64,000 bases of DNA from Sarcophilus harrisii (Eukaryota; Chordata; Mammalia; Dasyuromorphia; Dasyuridae). Every line of letters begins with the position of its first letter. The first letter of the stretch is position 1. The notes under the pieces are model-generated. The model saw nothing but the letters and a program-made list of their open reading frames with translations, searched no databases and was not told the DNA's origin. The position numbers and the translations under genes were made by a program. The stretch lies in NCBI RefSeq assembly GCF_902635505.1, contig NC_045427.1, forward strand, positions 214,038,422 to 214,102,421. Direction: 5' to 3'. Of this stretch, positions 1 to 39,880 are shown piece by piece.

Positions 1-462
1 AAAAGGCCCATGAAACACTGAAACACCTATAAATTTGAAATCTATGGATGGCCCCATGTGCAAATTTGGAGATTCAGGGATGTGAAATGGAATTTAAGGT
101 TAAGTAAGAGAAACGGTTGGGGGGGACGGCTTTTTTGTTGCTTTACTACTTAATAATTACTTTTTTCATTCCAAATTCTCTTCCTCCACTTCTTCCCCCT
201 CATTAAGACAAGAAATACAACATCCACTATGCATATGAAGCCATGCAAAACACTTTCATATTAGCCATGTTTTGTATGTGTAAGGGATGGGGCAGGGGGT
301 TGGTAGCAAATATGAATAAACTGGGAAAAAATCTGTTTCAGTTTTTAAGAGAGCGGCTTTTAAAATAAAATTAAGACCTTTTTTTTCATCAAAAATCGGC
401 ACAGGTAATCTTTTGATATGTATATATACCTTTAAAAATCACATTTTGATATGTATGTACAC

Positions 463-692
463 CTAGGTAGTACAGTGGAGGTACCCAGTCTGGAGCCAGA
501 AAGACATCTTCCTGAGTTCAAATCTGGCTTCAGATGCTTACTAGCTATGTGAGTGATCCAGATAAATAACTTAATGCCGTTGGCCTCCGTTTCTTCACCT
601 ATAAAATGAGCTGGAGGAGGAACAGCCAAGCTGCTCCAGTACCGTAACCAAGAAAACCCCAAATGAGGTCACAGGGTTGAACATGACTGAAT
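463..692 (+). repeat. tRNA-derived marsupial SINE (MAR1/WSINE type)
   Basis: Diverged full-length copy. It shows the tRNA-like head (GAGTTCAAATCTGGCTTCAG), a body ending AAAATGAGCTGGAGG, and AAGAAAACCCCAAATGAGGTC near the tail. The same layout recurs many times in the window. Confidence 0.75.
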
Positions 693-749
693 AATGAGTG
701 GACATATATATCTAACTTCATACTTTAGGAGACACTGTCTGTTTACATT

Positions 750-890
750 ATACAGTGTAATTTAACAAGTATTAAGCACCAACTATGTACCAGGCACTGT
801 GCTAGGGGCTGGGAATAAAAATACAATGAATAAAACAATCCCTATTTAAAAGAAACTTACATTCTAATAGGGGAAAGTGCAAATACATAC
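750..890 (-). repeat. L2 LINE 3' fragment
   Basis: TTAAGCACCAACTATGTACC and GGCACTGTGCTAGGGGCTGG match the complement of the L2 3' end. A related MIR/L2 piece follows at about 1,125-1,240 (GCATTTATTGAGCACTTACT). Confidence 0.6.
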
Positions 891-1410
891 ATAAGTATAT
901 ACATAATAAATAAAGAAAATAAATACAAGCTATGCTTAATTATAAGACAGTTTGTGGGGGAGCTAGCAGTTGGGATCCAGAAAATACACAAAATCTGGTG
1001 TTTGAAGAAAGAAGATTCTGTGAGACAAAGATGAAGGGGAAATACATTCCAGAAATGGGGTATTAGCCAGTGAGAAGTCATAGAGGTAAGAGATGAAATG
1101 GTGGGTAAGGAACAGAAGGGAAGGAAACAAGCATTTATTGAGCACTTACTATATGTTAAGCACTCTGCAAATATTATTTCACAACAATCCTGAGAAGCAG
1201 GTGCTGTTATTATCTCTGTTTTACACTCTATGAGGTAATGTATAATCAGGCTGCTAACTTTTAAAAAACAAGTAAAGTGATTTATATTTGATGAAAAGAC
1301 ACAATAGAAAGTCATTGGTGTTTATTAAGTAAGGGAATGATATGGACTAATGACATGGTCGGATTTGTATTTAAGGAAAATCCCTTTGGCAAAAGTATGG
1401 AAAATCCCTA

Positions 1411-1565
1411 TGGCAGCTAGATGGCGCAGTAGACAGAGCACTGGCCTTGAATCAGGGGGAGGACCTTCAAAAGTGTCCTCAGACACTCAGCACTGACCAG
1501 CTGTGTGTCCCTGGGCAAGTCACAGAATCCCAACCGCCCCACAAAAAAAACAAAGCCAAATGAAC
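1411..1565 (+). repeat. tRNA-derived SINE with A-rich tail
   Basis: GGCAGCTAGATGGCGCAGTA start, CCCTGGGCAAGTCAC core and a short A-rich end. A minus-strand fragment of the same family lies at about 1,890-1,975 (ATCCACTATGCCATCTAGCT). Confidence 0.7.
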
Positions 1566-2228
1566 TGTGGAGAAGGGACCGAAAGGAGGAGAAACCTGAG
1601 GCAAGAAGACCAATTAGGAGGTTGTTACAATAATCTAAGGGAATGAATAGAGAAGAGTTCAATGGGAGATGATGAGGAGATAGAAACACCAAGAGTTGGC
1701 AACTGATTGTATATTGGGGGTAAAAAATGGGGTTCCACAGAGCAGTTTAGAAACTAGTTATCCAAGCATTTCCATAGTTTGTTTCCATCTCAATTTGTCC
1801 AATCATATTTTTCTTCCTATAGATTTTTTCCAAATCCTATCACATTGCTATTATGTAAGAAAAAGTGTGATTTTTTTATTATTATTTTTATTGAGGCAAT
1901 TGGGGAAGTGACTTTAACTCAGGTCCTCCTGACTTCAGGGCTGGTGCTCTATCCACTATGCCATCTAGCTGCCCCTGTATTATTTTATAAAATAAAAGTT
2001 CTTGATGCTTTCTTAGATATTGCTGTCACTTCTTCAAAAGTAAAGAAGACTTTTACCTTTTCCAACATAATCCTATCTTGTCTCTATCATCACTTGCTCC
2101 TTTCTGAACCCCAATCATCTACTTTTTCACTCCTACTCATATGCAGCTGAGTACTGACCACTGATATACATGGAAATTATGTGTCTCTGATGATTGTGTC
2201 TACTACAAATTTATGTGATCTAATTTTG

Positions 2229-2750
2229 TTTTTTTATTATAGCTTTTTATTTACAAGTTATATGCATGCATAATTTTTCAGCATTGACAGTTGCAAATCC
2301 TTTTGTTCCAATTTTTTCCCTCCTTCCACCCATCCCCTCCCCCCATGGCAGGTTTGACCAATACATGTTAAATATCTTAAAGTATAAGTTAAACACAATA
2401 TAAGTATACACGTCCATACAGTTATTTTGCTGTACAAAAAGAATCGGACTTTGAAATAGTGTACAATTAGCCTGTGAAGGAAATCAAAAATGCAGACGGA
2501 CAAAAATAGAGGGATTGGGAATTCTATGTAGTGGTTCATAGTCATCTCCCTGAGTTCTTTCACTGGGTGTAGCTGGTTCAGTTCATTACTGCTCCATTGG
2601 AACTGATTTGGTTCATCTCATTGCTGAAGATGACCAGGTCCATCAAAATTGATCATCATATAGTATTGTTGTTGAAGTATATAATGATGTCCTGGTCCTG
2701 CTCATTTCACTCAGCACAGTCTTTTAACTGTAGAAGCCTCAGAATTAAGC
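2229..2750 (-). repeat. L1 3' end (5'-truncated copy)
   Basis: Begins with a T-rich tail complement and TTATAGCTTTTTATTTACAA, then runs through the marsupial L1 3'-UTR segment to TGCTCATTTCACTCAGCA. The sequence overlaps in kind with the younger copy at 52,635-53,388 and the short copy at 47,875-48,067. Confidence 0.65.
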
Positions 2751-4726
2751 TTTTGCATGGAGGTGGTCTACAAAGACAGGGGATTTTAAACTGCTCTCGG
2801 TTTTTTTCTTAGCCTCAGGGCACTATTTAAAACCTTTTCTCAGCTGCTTGTGGAGAGATAACCTAGGTAAACCAGGCTATGCCTGTCTCTCTCTCTCTCA
2901 CTTTCCTACCTAACTCTACAGGTGGGAACTCTTTTGCTCCTAATCTTCTCAGTCCTAAAACCTTTTGCTCTTAGCACACTCTGTTCTATTTTCTGGATTG
3001 GCGTTCTATGTCCCTGCCAACAATTAAAAGTTTTTTTTCTGGGCTCCAACCCTGGCCAGGTTGCAGCTTCAAGAAAGACCTTTGGAATGATGGCTGGGGA
3101 ATAAAATCCAGGTCTTTAGAAAGTGGCTTTTTTTTTTTTTTTCTTTCTCCCCTCATTCCTTGACTGCAGCAAGAAATGAGTTAATGGGAGAAACTGAAGC
3201 CATTTAAGAATTCGGTGAACACCTTTAGGAAAGAAGTCTGTCTTTCCTGTCGTGCTTTTCTCAACCTCTCTAGACTTGTTTCCTGTTTCCCTCCCCCATT
3301 CCTTGAGACACTACGGCTCAGGGAGCCCGAGGGCTATAGAATATGCATACTGTCTAGAGTTGTGAGGAGCTATTGAAATGGAGATCACACTCACTCCTAC
3401 TACACCTCTCCTTCACTACCTTGCTCTCAATGATGGTGGCCCTCTTAGGAGGTTTCCACTGAGGCAAGCCCACCACATCACCCTTCTATAACGGGGGGCG
3501 GCTCAAAGTCCCGGGCTAATTTGAGCTTGCTGGCAGGCTCCAGGAGTCTTGAGGAAATTAGTTGCCCACGGGACGCCGTGGGGATGAAATCCTGGTTTTT
3601 CTTTGGCAAACAGCCTTCTAGGAGGCCCTTTGTGACACCTTCTAGAGACGTCTAGGAAGGTTACGTTATAGAATGGGAAAGTCTTCGGGTTTTGCAATAA
3701 ATTGGCTTCCCTCCCCCATCTCTGGAGATTTAAGCAGTCTCTTAATGCAGAGACAAACACTGGGCTTGAGAAAAATGCCTCAATCTCAACACCTGAATTC
3801 TGAATAGATTAGCTGAATTCCAATCTCTCTCTGGACAAGTCCATCCTTTAAAGTGCTTTTTTCTTTCGAATCCTGGGACTGAATTAACACTTGTGCCCTC
3901 AGGCAAAAGCAGCCAAAACACACCCAGCACACTTCTCTCTTTTAAAGCTGAAAAACTAATGAAACTTAGGACCTACCCACCTCCTCAACTTTTTCTGGGT
4001 CCAAAACTTGATGTTTCTTCCACTCTGCTGCTAACACCTGTTTGTTGGTTTCCCTTTACCTCCAACCTGAGAGACTCAGCTCTTTTTTCTTCTCAGGGCA
4101 ACTTTTGCCTCCTGAAAAAAACACTCGGGAGCGGAGTGGAAGTGCTTTTTAATACAAATCTTTCCCAGACTTAGGCCTGTAGGTGCCCCGGAAACTATCT
4201 GAGGAGATCCCAGTCTCTGTCCTGAGTTCGAGCAGGAGAATACTGGAGAAACTGTCATACCCCAGGGGCTGAATTGGTTGGTCCCTGGTGTCCTGCTCCC
4301 CGGTAGGGAATTGGGGTCTGGTCCTGTTTCCCCTTTTATCCCAGGACAGTCCCAATACCTCAGGGGCTGGTAAGCTGGGTTGGCAGTGCTGAGATACTTT
4401 ACACTCCCTCTGATTCCTTCTACCTCCTCCCCCATAAGAGTGGGGAAAGTGGGGGGAAGGCTCAGGGTCTTTGCTTATTGAGGAACCAACTCTTTTTAAA
4501 GAAAGGCAGCACAGTTAAAAGATTTCTAAGAACTTAAACTGCATTCTTATCTTGATTAGATAGATAGGCCTCCTGTTTCCCCTGACTTCTTAGTCCACAC
4601 CCTTTAATACCAACCCCTGGAGAAATTAGCTTTCTTGGAAATTAGGAGTGAAAGGGCTAAACTCTAGGCTACTTAACACTTTTACTATTGACAAATAATC
4701 TTTTGCTCCCAGTATTTTCTACTTCT

Positions 4727-5637
4727 TGTTAGATGGGCCATCAGCATTCTTACAGGCAGCACACAGAAGGGACCTAATGCATCTCCTGCTATCGCCATCT
4801 CCACCCTGGATGACACCCTGGTTTTAACCTACTGCCGAGATCTGGGCTTCAAACTTTGGACTTTCAACTGCCCTTCAGCCTGGAGAACATGGGACAACTG
4901 ACTGGGAACGACTGACCAGGACAAACACCCCTTAGATGCCCTGCTGCCATCCCCAAACCCCACATCTCACACCTCACCTCCTGGCATGAACCTCCCAATC
5001 TACGGCCCTTGCCAGCTCGAAGCAGTTAAGAGGAGATAGGCGCCCCTTTTCCCACATGCCTTTAGAGGTGACTGTTTTAGGGGGGATGAAGAGGGGACCC
5101 CTGAACTTGGAAAATCCTGGAAGGAGAAAATCTTCAATTCTGTCTCAGTAAGAGACTTTGCCCCATGTCTTTTTCCTTAAATGAATTTAAGTTCCAACTG
5201 CTTGAGGTGGGAATGATTTGGGAAAGATTCCTATCTTTGATTTCCAAACCCCTCTAGTGAATGTAATTGCCCTTATCCCTTTGAATTCCAATAGAAGATC
5301 CAGACCTGTCCCAGCCCCACCCAGATCTGAGCCAACTTTGGTGCTACACCCAAAAGCCCCTAGAGCTAAATCTCCCATTATAAAATGCTGGGACCCCCTC
5401 TTTGCAGAGATTCCAAATATGCTAGCCATGTGAGGACCCTCTGTCCAGTGTCCTCCTTATCTACTTCACCTATCTCCTACTTCAAAACTCAATAATAAGC
5501 CTCTTTTATCAATCTAGCTCTCAGGCTAATAAATACTTTTATTGGGAACTCATGCCGCTACTAGACCTCATTTACCTGCCACTAGACCTCAACTAAACCC
5601 TAATTTCATTTAGGTACCCCAAATCTAGACCTCAACA
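4727..5637 (+). mobile_element. Possible solitary LTR or LTR-like element
   Basis: Starts TGTTAG and ends CAACA. It has an AATAAA within CTAATAAATACTTTTATTGG in its last 120 bp and is followed two bases later by TGG, as before a primer-binding site. These are weak generic signs; no coding parts were recognised and no target duplication was confirmed. If it is an LTR fossil it is old and only a remnant. The upstream stretch 3,250-4,690 (with AATAAA near 3,699) may be related or unique DNA. Confidence 0.3.
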
Positions 5638-6004
5638 AGTGGACCAATTGAGAGATTTTAGAGGAGAGAGGGAGTACAGAGAGTGGGGAAGCAGCCAGTA
5701 GACAGGGAGAGATTGAAGATAAATTCGAGAGATAGAATTTCAGATAGAACTGCTGGAGAAGACAGAGTGGAATGGAATCCCTTGTCATGTAGAGGGGTTT
5801 GCTTGGGCAATAAGGGCCATTTTTGCAAATGAGAGAGGGACAAACAGAAATAGTGGCAGAAGGCAGCTGAGTGATGGGACCTGAGGAAGGTTCTCAGCCA
5901 AGGGTGGAAGGAAGGGACTCTATGGGAGTTCTGAGGAAGAATGAAAAGGTTTGGTGTGCTAAGTGGGATAGTGAATCAATTAAGGGAGATGAAAAAGGGT
6001 TACT

Positions 6005-6930
6005 TTACTAAGTGATGGAGCAGATAGAGTGCTATACCTGGAGTCAGGAAACCTCATCTTCCCGAGTCCAAATATGGCCTCAGACACTTCGTAGCTGATG
6101 TGGCTGTTGCAGCAAATGGTGTGGTTGCAAGCAGAAGGTGCAATTGAGGAGAGGCACCAAATGTTGGGATTTGGCCGTGTGAAGAATCCACAGTGGTCAT
6201 TCTTTTTGGCAAAAGGTAGTTTTATTTAGGAGACAAAATGAAGAAATCCAATAGACACCAGGAGTGGCAAATATGAAATAGTTGGGAGAGTACATTGAAA
6301 GGAAAGGAGGTTTTAATAATTAACGATGGAAAGACAAATTCCCTGGTGAAACTCCCAATCACCCAGATGAAAGGAAACATTCCATGAGATGGGAGCATGC
6401 ACTTAGCTGGCAGTACCCTAAAAGCTATAAGGAGAAAGTCACCCAAAGACATGGTGGAGATTGTGAGAAATCAGGAAGCAAGGTGGGGGCTGAGGAGATA
6501 GAAGGCAGGATGTGGAGAAGAGAGGCACCACGTGGCATGGGGGAGGGTGTCGGGAAAGACACAGGAGGCAGTGCCCCGGGGGCTGACCCAAAGGGTCAGA
6601 CAAAGATGCTGCCTGCCATGGACAGACTTCACAGGGGAAATTTAACCTCAGCACCATGACTAGGCTTTCTTGGCTAGACTTAGCAAGGGGGTACTATTAG
6701 GCTACCCGGAGCCCCATCAGGGCCCTTCCCTGTTTGCCTCAGGGCAATACTTCAGTCTCTCTACCACCCCCACCCAGCTATCCAGACTCTGCCTAAGCCC
6801 AGACAAGTCACTTAACCCTGTTCCCTCATCTGTCAAATGAGCTGGAGAAGGAAATGCCAAAGCACTCTAGCATCCCCACAAGGAAAATTCCAAAGGGGTT
6901 CACAAAGGGTAGGACACAACAACTAAAAAC
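6005..6930 (+). repeat. Marsupial SINE split by an LTR insertion
   Basis: The 5' half (GATGGAGCAGATAGAGTGCT ... CAGACACTTCGTAGCTG) is at about 6,012-6,105. The 3' half resumes near 6,790 (CAAGTCACTTAACCCTGTTC, AAATGAGCTGGAGAAGGAAA) to about 6,930. The halves belong to one consensus with foreign DNA between them. Confidence 0.6.
6110..6780 (-). mobile_element. ERV LTR fragment inside a SINE
   Basis: Read on the minus strand, an LTR-like unit carries an AATAAA (CCTAAATAAAACTACC), ends ...AAATCCCAACA, and is followed at once by TTTGGTGCC, which resembles the start of an LTR-to-leader junction with a tRNA primer site. About 55 bp of leader-like DNA remain. No gag, pol or env was seen; it is an incomplete fossil younger than the SINE it split. 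Confidence 0.45.
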
Positions 6931-7039
6931 AAAAAACACACTGCGGAGAACCCGGCTGATACCATGTAGCATACATGTGGTGGATCTGGTCAGCATGGTT
7001 TTGATTTTCTTAATTTGTGGGCAGTCCACGAGTAAACCC

Positions 7040-7135
7040 ACCCTGGAGTCAGGAGGATCAGAGTTCAAATGTGACCCCAGGCAAGTCACTTAACCTGGAT
7101 TGCCTCCCCTCAAGCCCCCCAAAATCCATGAGGAG
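7040..7135 (+). repeat. SINE fragment
   Basis: CCCTGGAGTCAGGAGGATCA ... GACCCCAGGCAAGTCACTTA, the middle of the marsupial tRNA-SINE. Confidence 0.55.
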
Positions 7136-8394
7136 TAAAGGCAGCGGATGGTGGGTGATCCAGGTCTGAGACATGGCAGGGCATAATCAGCCACAGGATG
7201 AGGGGGCAAAGGATTCAAAAGGACCGTGTAAAGCTGAACTAGCTCACCAAGAGGTCAAATGGGAAAGGGAGGAAAGTAGGTTGACATCACAGTGAGAACA
7301 GGCTTTGGAGCTGAAAAGTTGAGGTAGAATGACAAGATGAAGAGTTAAGGGAATTTCAGAGTTCAGGAATATAGAAATGATTCATTTGTGGTGCTAGGCA
7401 AGATCAAGGGTCTAATCCCTTCTGTGCATAGTTGAGGTGGGGGTTAAAGTATTAATAATCAGTTATTAATTTAGGATAAAGGCCTTTTCTCTTTATATCT
7501 TCATTCAAGGACCAGTTATAGGTCAGCTAGTCTCTGAAGGACATTGCTGATAGATGAGATTTTCTAAATGCTCAGAGAACATGCTCCTAGATCTTGGATA
7601 GGACCCCACCCAACTAGACCCTTACTTTGTAAAACAGAATCTAATCTAGATGAATTCTATGCGCTTGCACTCCTATTATAGATAACAAAATGGAGTGGTA
7701 GCCATAGAGGTTAATTTCTTTTATCTAGATTGTTGGAAGAAGTCTGAATCTAAAGGGAAAAAAAAAAGTTCTCAATTGGAAGAGCAGAAGACTTTTTAGC
7801 CTACTTCCTCATTAATGATTCTTCCATCAAGACAGATTTTCACCTATCAGGGTCTATTTCAAAAATATACTAAAATCCTAAAAGTACATTAAGGTATTTA
7901 GTTTCTCCATGATTAGTCTTTTATTATACAGTGAAACCACTGACCAGATTTATTATCAGCTATCCTAAATTAAAAAATTATTACCTAGAAACTCAGTTTC
8001 ATGGGTTTTTCATTCATCTCATGGGGGAGGAATAAGATTATATAGGAAATGAAAAGGTTGAGAAATAGGGAAGCCAGAGTGTTTAAAGGAAAATCTATAT
8101 GCTGAACCTCCAAGTATAAAGGCAGGTGGGACACACATTTATATCCTTTCCAACGTTACACTGTGGAGACATGCATATTTGTTTTTTCATGACATTGCTT
8201 TATGATTATAGCTTTTAATTTTCTAATTAGAATTTGATAGTTTTTTTGATTACATTTACTTATACACATCAAATTTTATCACATATTTGGACAGGTAATT
8301 TGACTTATACCTGCAGTCATCTTAGTTTTTAAAACACGATTTGTGAAGATTATTGGCATGAAACACCATCATTACCCCTCCCTCTAGCAACAAA

Positions 8395-8630
8395 GGAAAC
8401 AAGCATTTATTAAGCGTCCACCATAAACCAGCCACTAAGTGCTTTACAAATACCTCATCTAATCCTCTGTCCTGGGAGGTGGGTGTTATTCCCACTTCAA
8501 AGGTAAGGAAACAAGCAGGGAGAGTTTAAGTAATTTACCAGGGGTTAGAGGTAATGAGTGAGGTCATTTTTGAACTAGATAATTCCTAGCACATCTCTTT
8601 ATCAACTGTAGCACTCAGCTGCCTGTAATT
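8395..8630 (+). repeat. CORE-SINE/MIR
   Basis: GCATTTATTAAGCGTCCACC, then ATCCTCTGTCCTGGGAGGTG and a degenerate GAGGTCATTTTTGAACTAGA core, ending CTCAGCTGCC. Typical of an old MIR-class element. Confidence 0.55.
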
Positions 8631-8854
8631 ATAAAATGCTTTCCAGCTCAGTGTTACCTTTGTTTTTCAAAAGGCACAGCAATATACTGCCATATGACAG
8701 CGCTCACCCATTCCTCTAGCTCCCTAAACCAAACTCCCTTCCCTGCCTTTAGCTACCATTTTCCTATAAAAGTGCTGTCACCCCCTTTTAGAAGGTAAAC
8801 TGGAGGATGGGACTGTTTCTCTTTTGCAAAGTTTCAATTTTTATTCTTAGTACA

Positions 8855-9090
8855 TAGTTGTTCAGCAATTTCAGTTGTGTCCAACTCTTTGTGATCCCCA
8901 TTTGGGGTTTTGCTGGCAAAGTATTGCACTGATTTGCTATTTCCTTCACCAATATGTCCCCAATTTTACAGATGAGAAACTGAGGCAAATAGGGTTAAGT
9001 GACTTGCCTTAAGGTAATGGCTAGCATCTGAAATAGGATTTGAACTCAGATCTTCCCAATTTCAGGCCCAGTACTCTGCTCCAATTCAAT
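8855..9090 (-). repeat. tRNA-derived marsupial SINE
   Basis: Complement of the SINE: CCAACTCTTTGTGATCCCCA, TTTACAGATGAGAAACTGAG and TTTGAACTCAGATCTTCC. Adjacent L2-like DNA lies at about 9,120-9,190. Confidence 0.65.
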
Positions 9091-9469
9091 TTCTATAAAC
9101 ATGAAACTGATGAAATATAAATTCCTTACAGGTAGGGCCTGTTTCACTTTGATCTTTGTCCCAAAACCTACTATTAATGTTTGGCACAGAGATGGCCTTT
9201 CCAAACATCAAAACCTGTATCTGCATCTGAACTCCAACCTTCCTGAATGCAAACCTGGTACTTACTACAGCACACGGCCTCTATTAAGATCTTTCACCAA
9301 ATAATCTCCTCACAGCTTTGATCCTTTATCAAAAAAGGCAATGGACAATTTTCTTTGCCCCACAAGAGGCCAGCACAGGCCCTTGATGATGATGGGCAAG
9401 GAGGAAGGTCTTAAAAGATCCAGAAAACGAAGGGCGCTGAACTTCATGAATGGCACCAGAAATATAAAG

Positions 9470-9660
9470 GTGCAGTGGAAAACAGCACTGGATTTGATCA
9501 AACACTGGGTTCAAAACCAATCTTTACTATTTGTTCTCTATGCCATTCCAGGCAATTCATTTAACTTCTCAGATACCTCATTTGCAAAGTGGGGATGGGG
9601 ACAGGAGTTGGATTAAATTACTAAATATCCTTTCGTTTCTGAAACTACACAATTTTGGGA
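9470..9660 (+). repeat. THER1/MIR-type SINE
   Basis: GTGCAGTGGAAAACAGCACTG followed by a CATTTGCAAAGTGGGGATGG motif, the layout of old therian SINEs. A similar copy lies at about 63,498-63,640. Confidence 0.5.
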
Positions 9661-10578
9661 GAATAGGGCTTGTTAGGGAGGCCAACAGAAATTGTGGGTC
9701 TCCTTAGAATTAGAAAGGTTGACCTAATCTAGAACCTTAAGTCTATTTGGAAAGTGGAAAGAGGGAAGGAACATCTTACTGGAGTACCTTGCTTTGAAAG
9801 GAGATAAATACTCCCTGCATTCATCTTGCTCAGGATGGTTCCAGCATTAGGAAGTATACTTATGCCTCTCTATTCCCTCAGGAAAACAGTGTCCTAAGTC
9901 TCAAATCTTATCTCTTATCAAATTTCAAGAAGCTATGTGCTGCTCTAAAATTCTTCTGTTTCATCCTTATCAAAGGCCTAATTAGTGTCAAAAGGGAAAA
10001 AGTTCATGGAAGATCTCCAGACTCCCAGAAAACAAATTAGAAAAGTGACCAGATAGAGAATACCTACCTCCTCTTTTTCCATCCTTGGACAGATTGAATA
10101 AGATTCAGTGTTTGTCTAGGGTATCAACAATTTAAATTACTTTACCACAATCCTACTTGAATAATTCAATCCCCCCACCCTCCACCCTCCAAATTGAACT
10201 TTGTAAACTTGTCTGATTCCCTCTGTGATTTTGTCTTTTATGGCGACTATGAAAACATAAACCAAGAAAATGAGCAGAGCAGTTTTCAGAGGCATGAGGA
10301 GGCTCTGCCTTTTTTGAATCTCATTCTCTGAAAAGTTAAACTCTCTTTCACAGACTTGTGCCCTAAGTGCAGAGTACTCAAGAGTTTTAATTCCCCCAAA
10401 AGCACTAGGATCTGGAATTAATGGGTATCACAGGTGTGGGATGATGAAGATGTAGCCCCAACAGTTCTGTTAAGTAATCCTAGTCCTGTGTAGACTTGGC
10501 CATGAGAAAACCTCTTCCTTTATGGAGAGTGGCAGACTTGGAAGAAAAAAAAAAAGATAAATAGAGGCAGCTCAGCTG

Positions 10579-10584
10579 TTTATT
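10579..10584 (-). terminator. CAD: CAD poly(A) signal
   Basis: AATAAA on the minus strand, about 312 nt past the stop codon; cleavage is expected near 10,555-10,565. It is the first canonical signal downstream of the stop, giving a short 3' UTR. A (GA)n tract lies within the UTR at about 10,650-10,680. Confidence 0.7.
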
Positions 10585-10895
10585 AAATCCAAGAAATGGC
10601 TCTGAGATCAGGTAATAGAAAAGTTATTATAAACCTTTAAAGGCTAGTGGGGGGGGAGGGGAGAGAGAGAGAGAGAGGGGCAGGGCCCAGGATGAGATAA
10701 GGTGGAGGCTCCAATACCAGGCACCTTGCCTGCCCCAGCCCCAAGCTGGAGAAGTTCCAGCCCAAAGGCTTGCAAGTCTGCATGTGTCTGGGGCTACCCC
10801 CACAGTCTCACATTCAGTACGCTGCCCCCCTGGGGGGCATCAGGAATCCTTGCCCAGTGGCAGGAGCAGCAGAGAGCAGCTGTTAGAGTTGGGCT

Positions 10896-39510
<28,615 letters not shown>

Positions 39511-39674
39511 TTGGCTCCGGTACGGAGCGCCCCGGCTAACCCGCTTGGCGCCAGCCGGCGTGCTCGCTCTTTGGCCTTTGGGGAGAACCCGAGGGAAACA
39601 GCTCTTGCACCAGCCGCGTGCCGAGCAGCCCAGAAAAGCACACTGACACAGACCCTTCCCTTACGAAGAGGGGT

Positions 39675-39680
39675 TTTATT
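39675..39680 (-). terminator. ATRAID: ATRAID poly(A) signal
   Basis: AATAAA on the minus strand, about 200 nt past the ATRAID stop. Expected cleavage at about 39,655 leaves roughly 400 bp to the CAD start codon, so termination of ATRAID and the CAD promoter are nearly adjacent. Confidence 0.7.
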
Positions 39681-39880
39681 AGGAGCCACCTTCCTTTACA
39701 AACACTTCTGACTTCGAGCCTGATCTAGAACCGGCCAGAGCACCTGTCGGGAAGCTCTCCTCCCCACCCCCGACTTCCCTGCCCCGCGGGTCAAGGGCGG
39801 AGCTGGCCGTGCAGGGAACTCCCGGGCGGTGACCACCACGTAAGGGATTATGCTTTTTTCGTTCCACAGGAAGACCGGGT

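Larger units (their letters stand above)
1..10560. other. Gene-free region downstream of CAD
   Basis: No exon was recognised on either strand. In human the next gene here is SLC30A3, transcribed toward CAD; its C-terminal protein sequence was looked for and not seen. The region is a mosaic of SINEs, L2/MIR relics, one L1 end and LTR-like DNA, listed separately. Stretches 1-450, 7,150-8,390 and 9,670-10,560 hold nothing I can name. Confidence 0.6.

Noticed and set aside
1-10500. Expected SLC30A3 3' end
   Set aside because: The human ZNT3 C-terminal sequence was looked for on the plus strand and not found; the gene probably lies left of the window.
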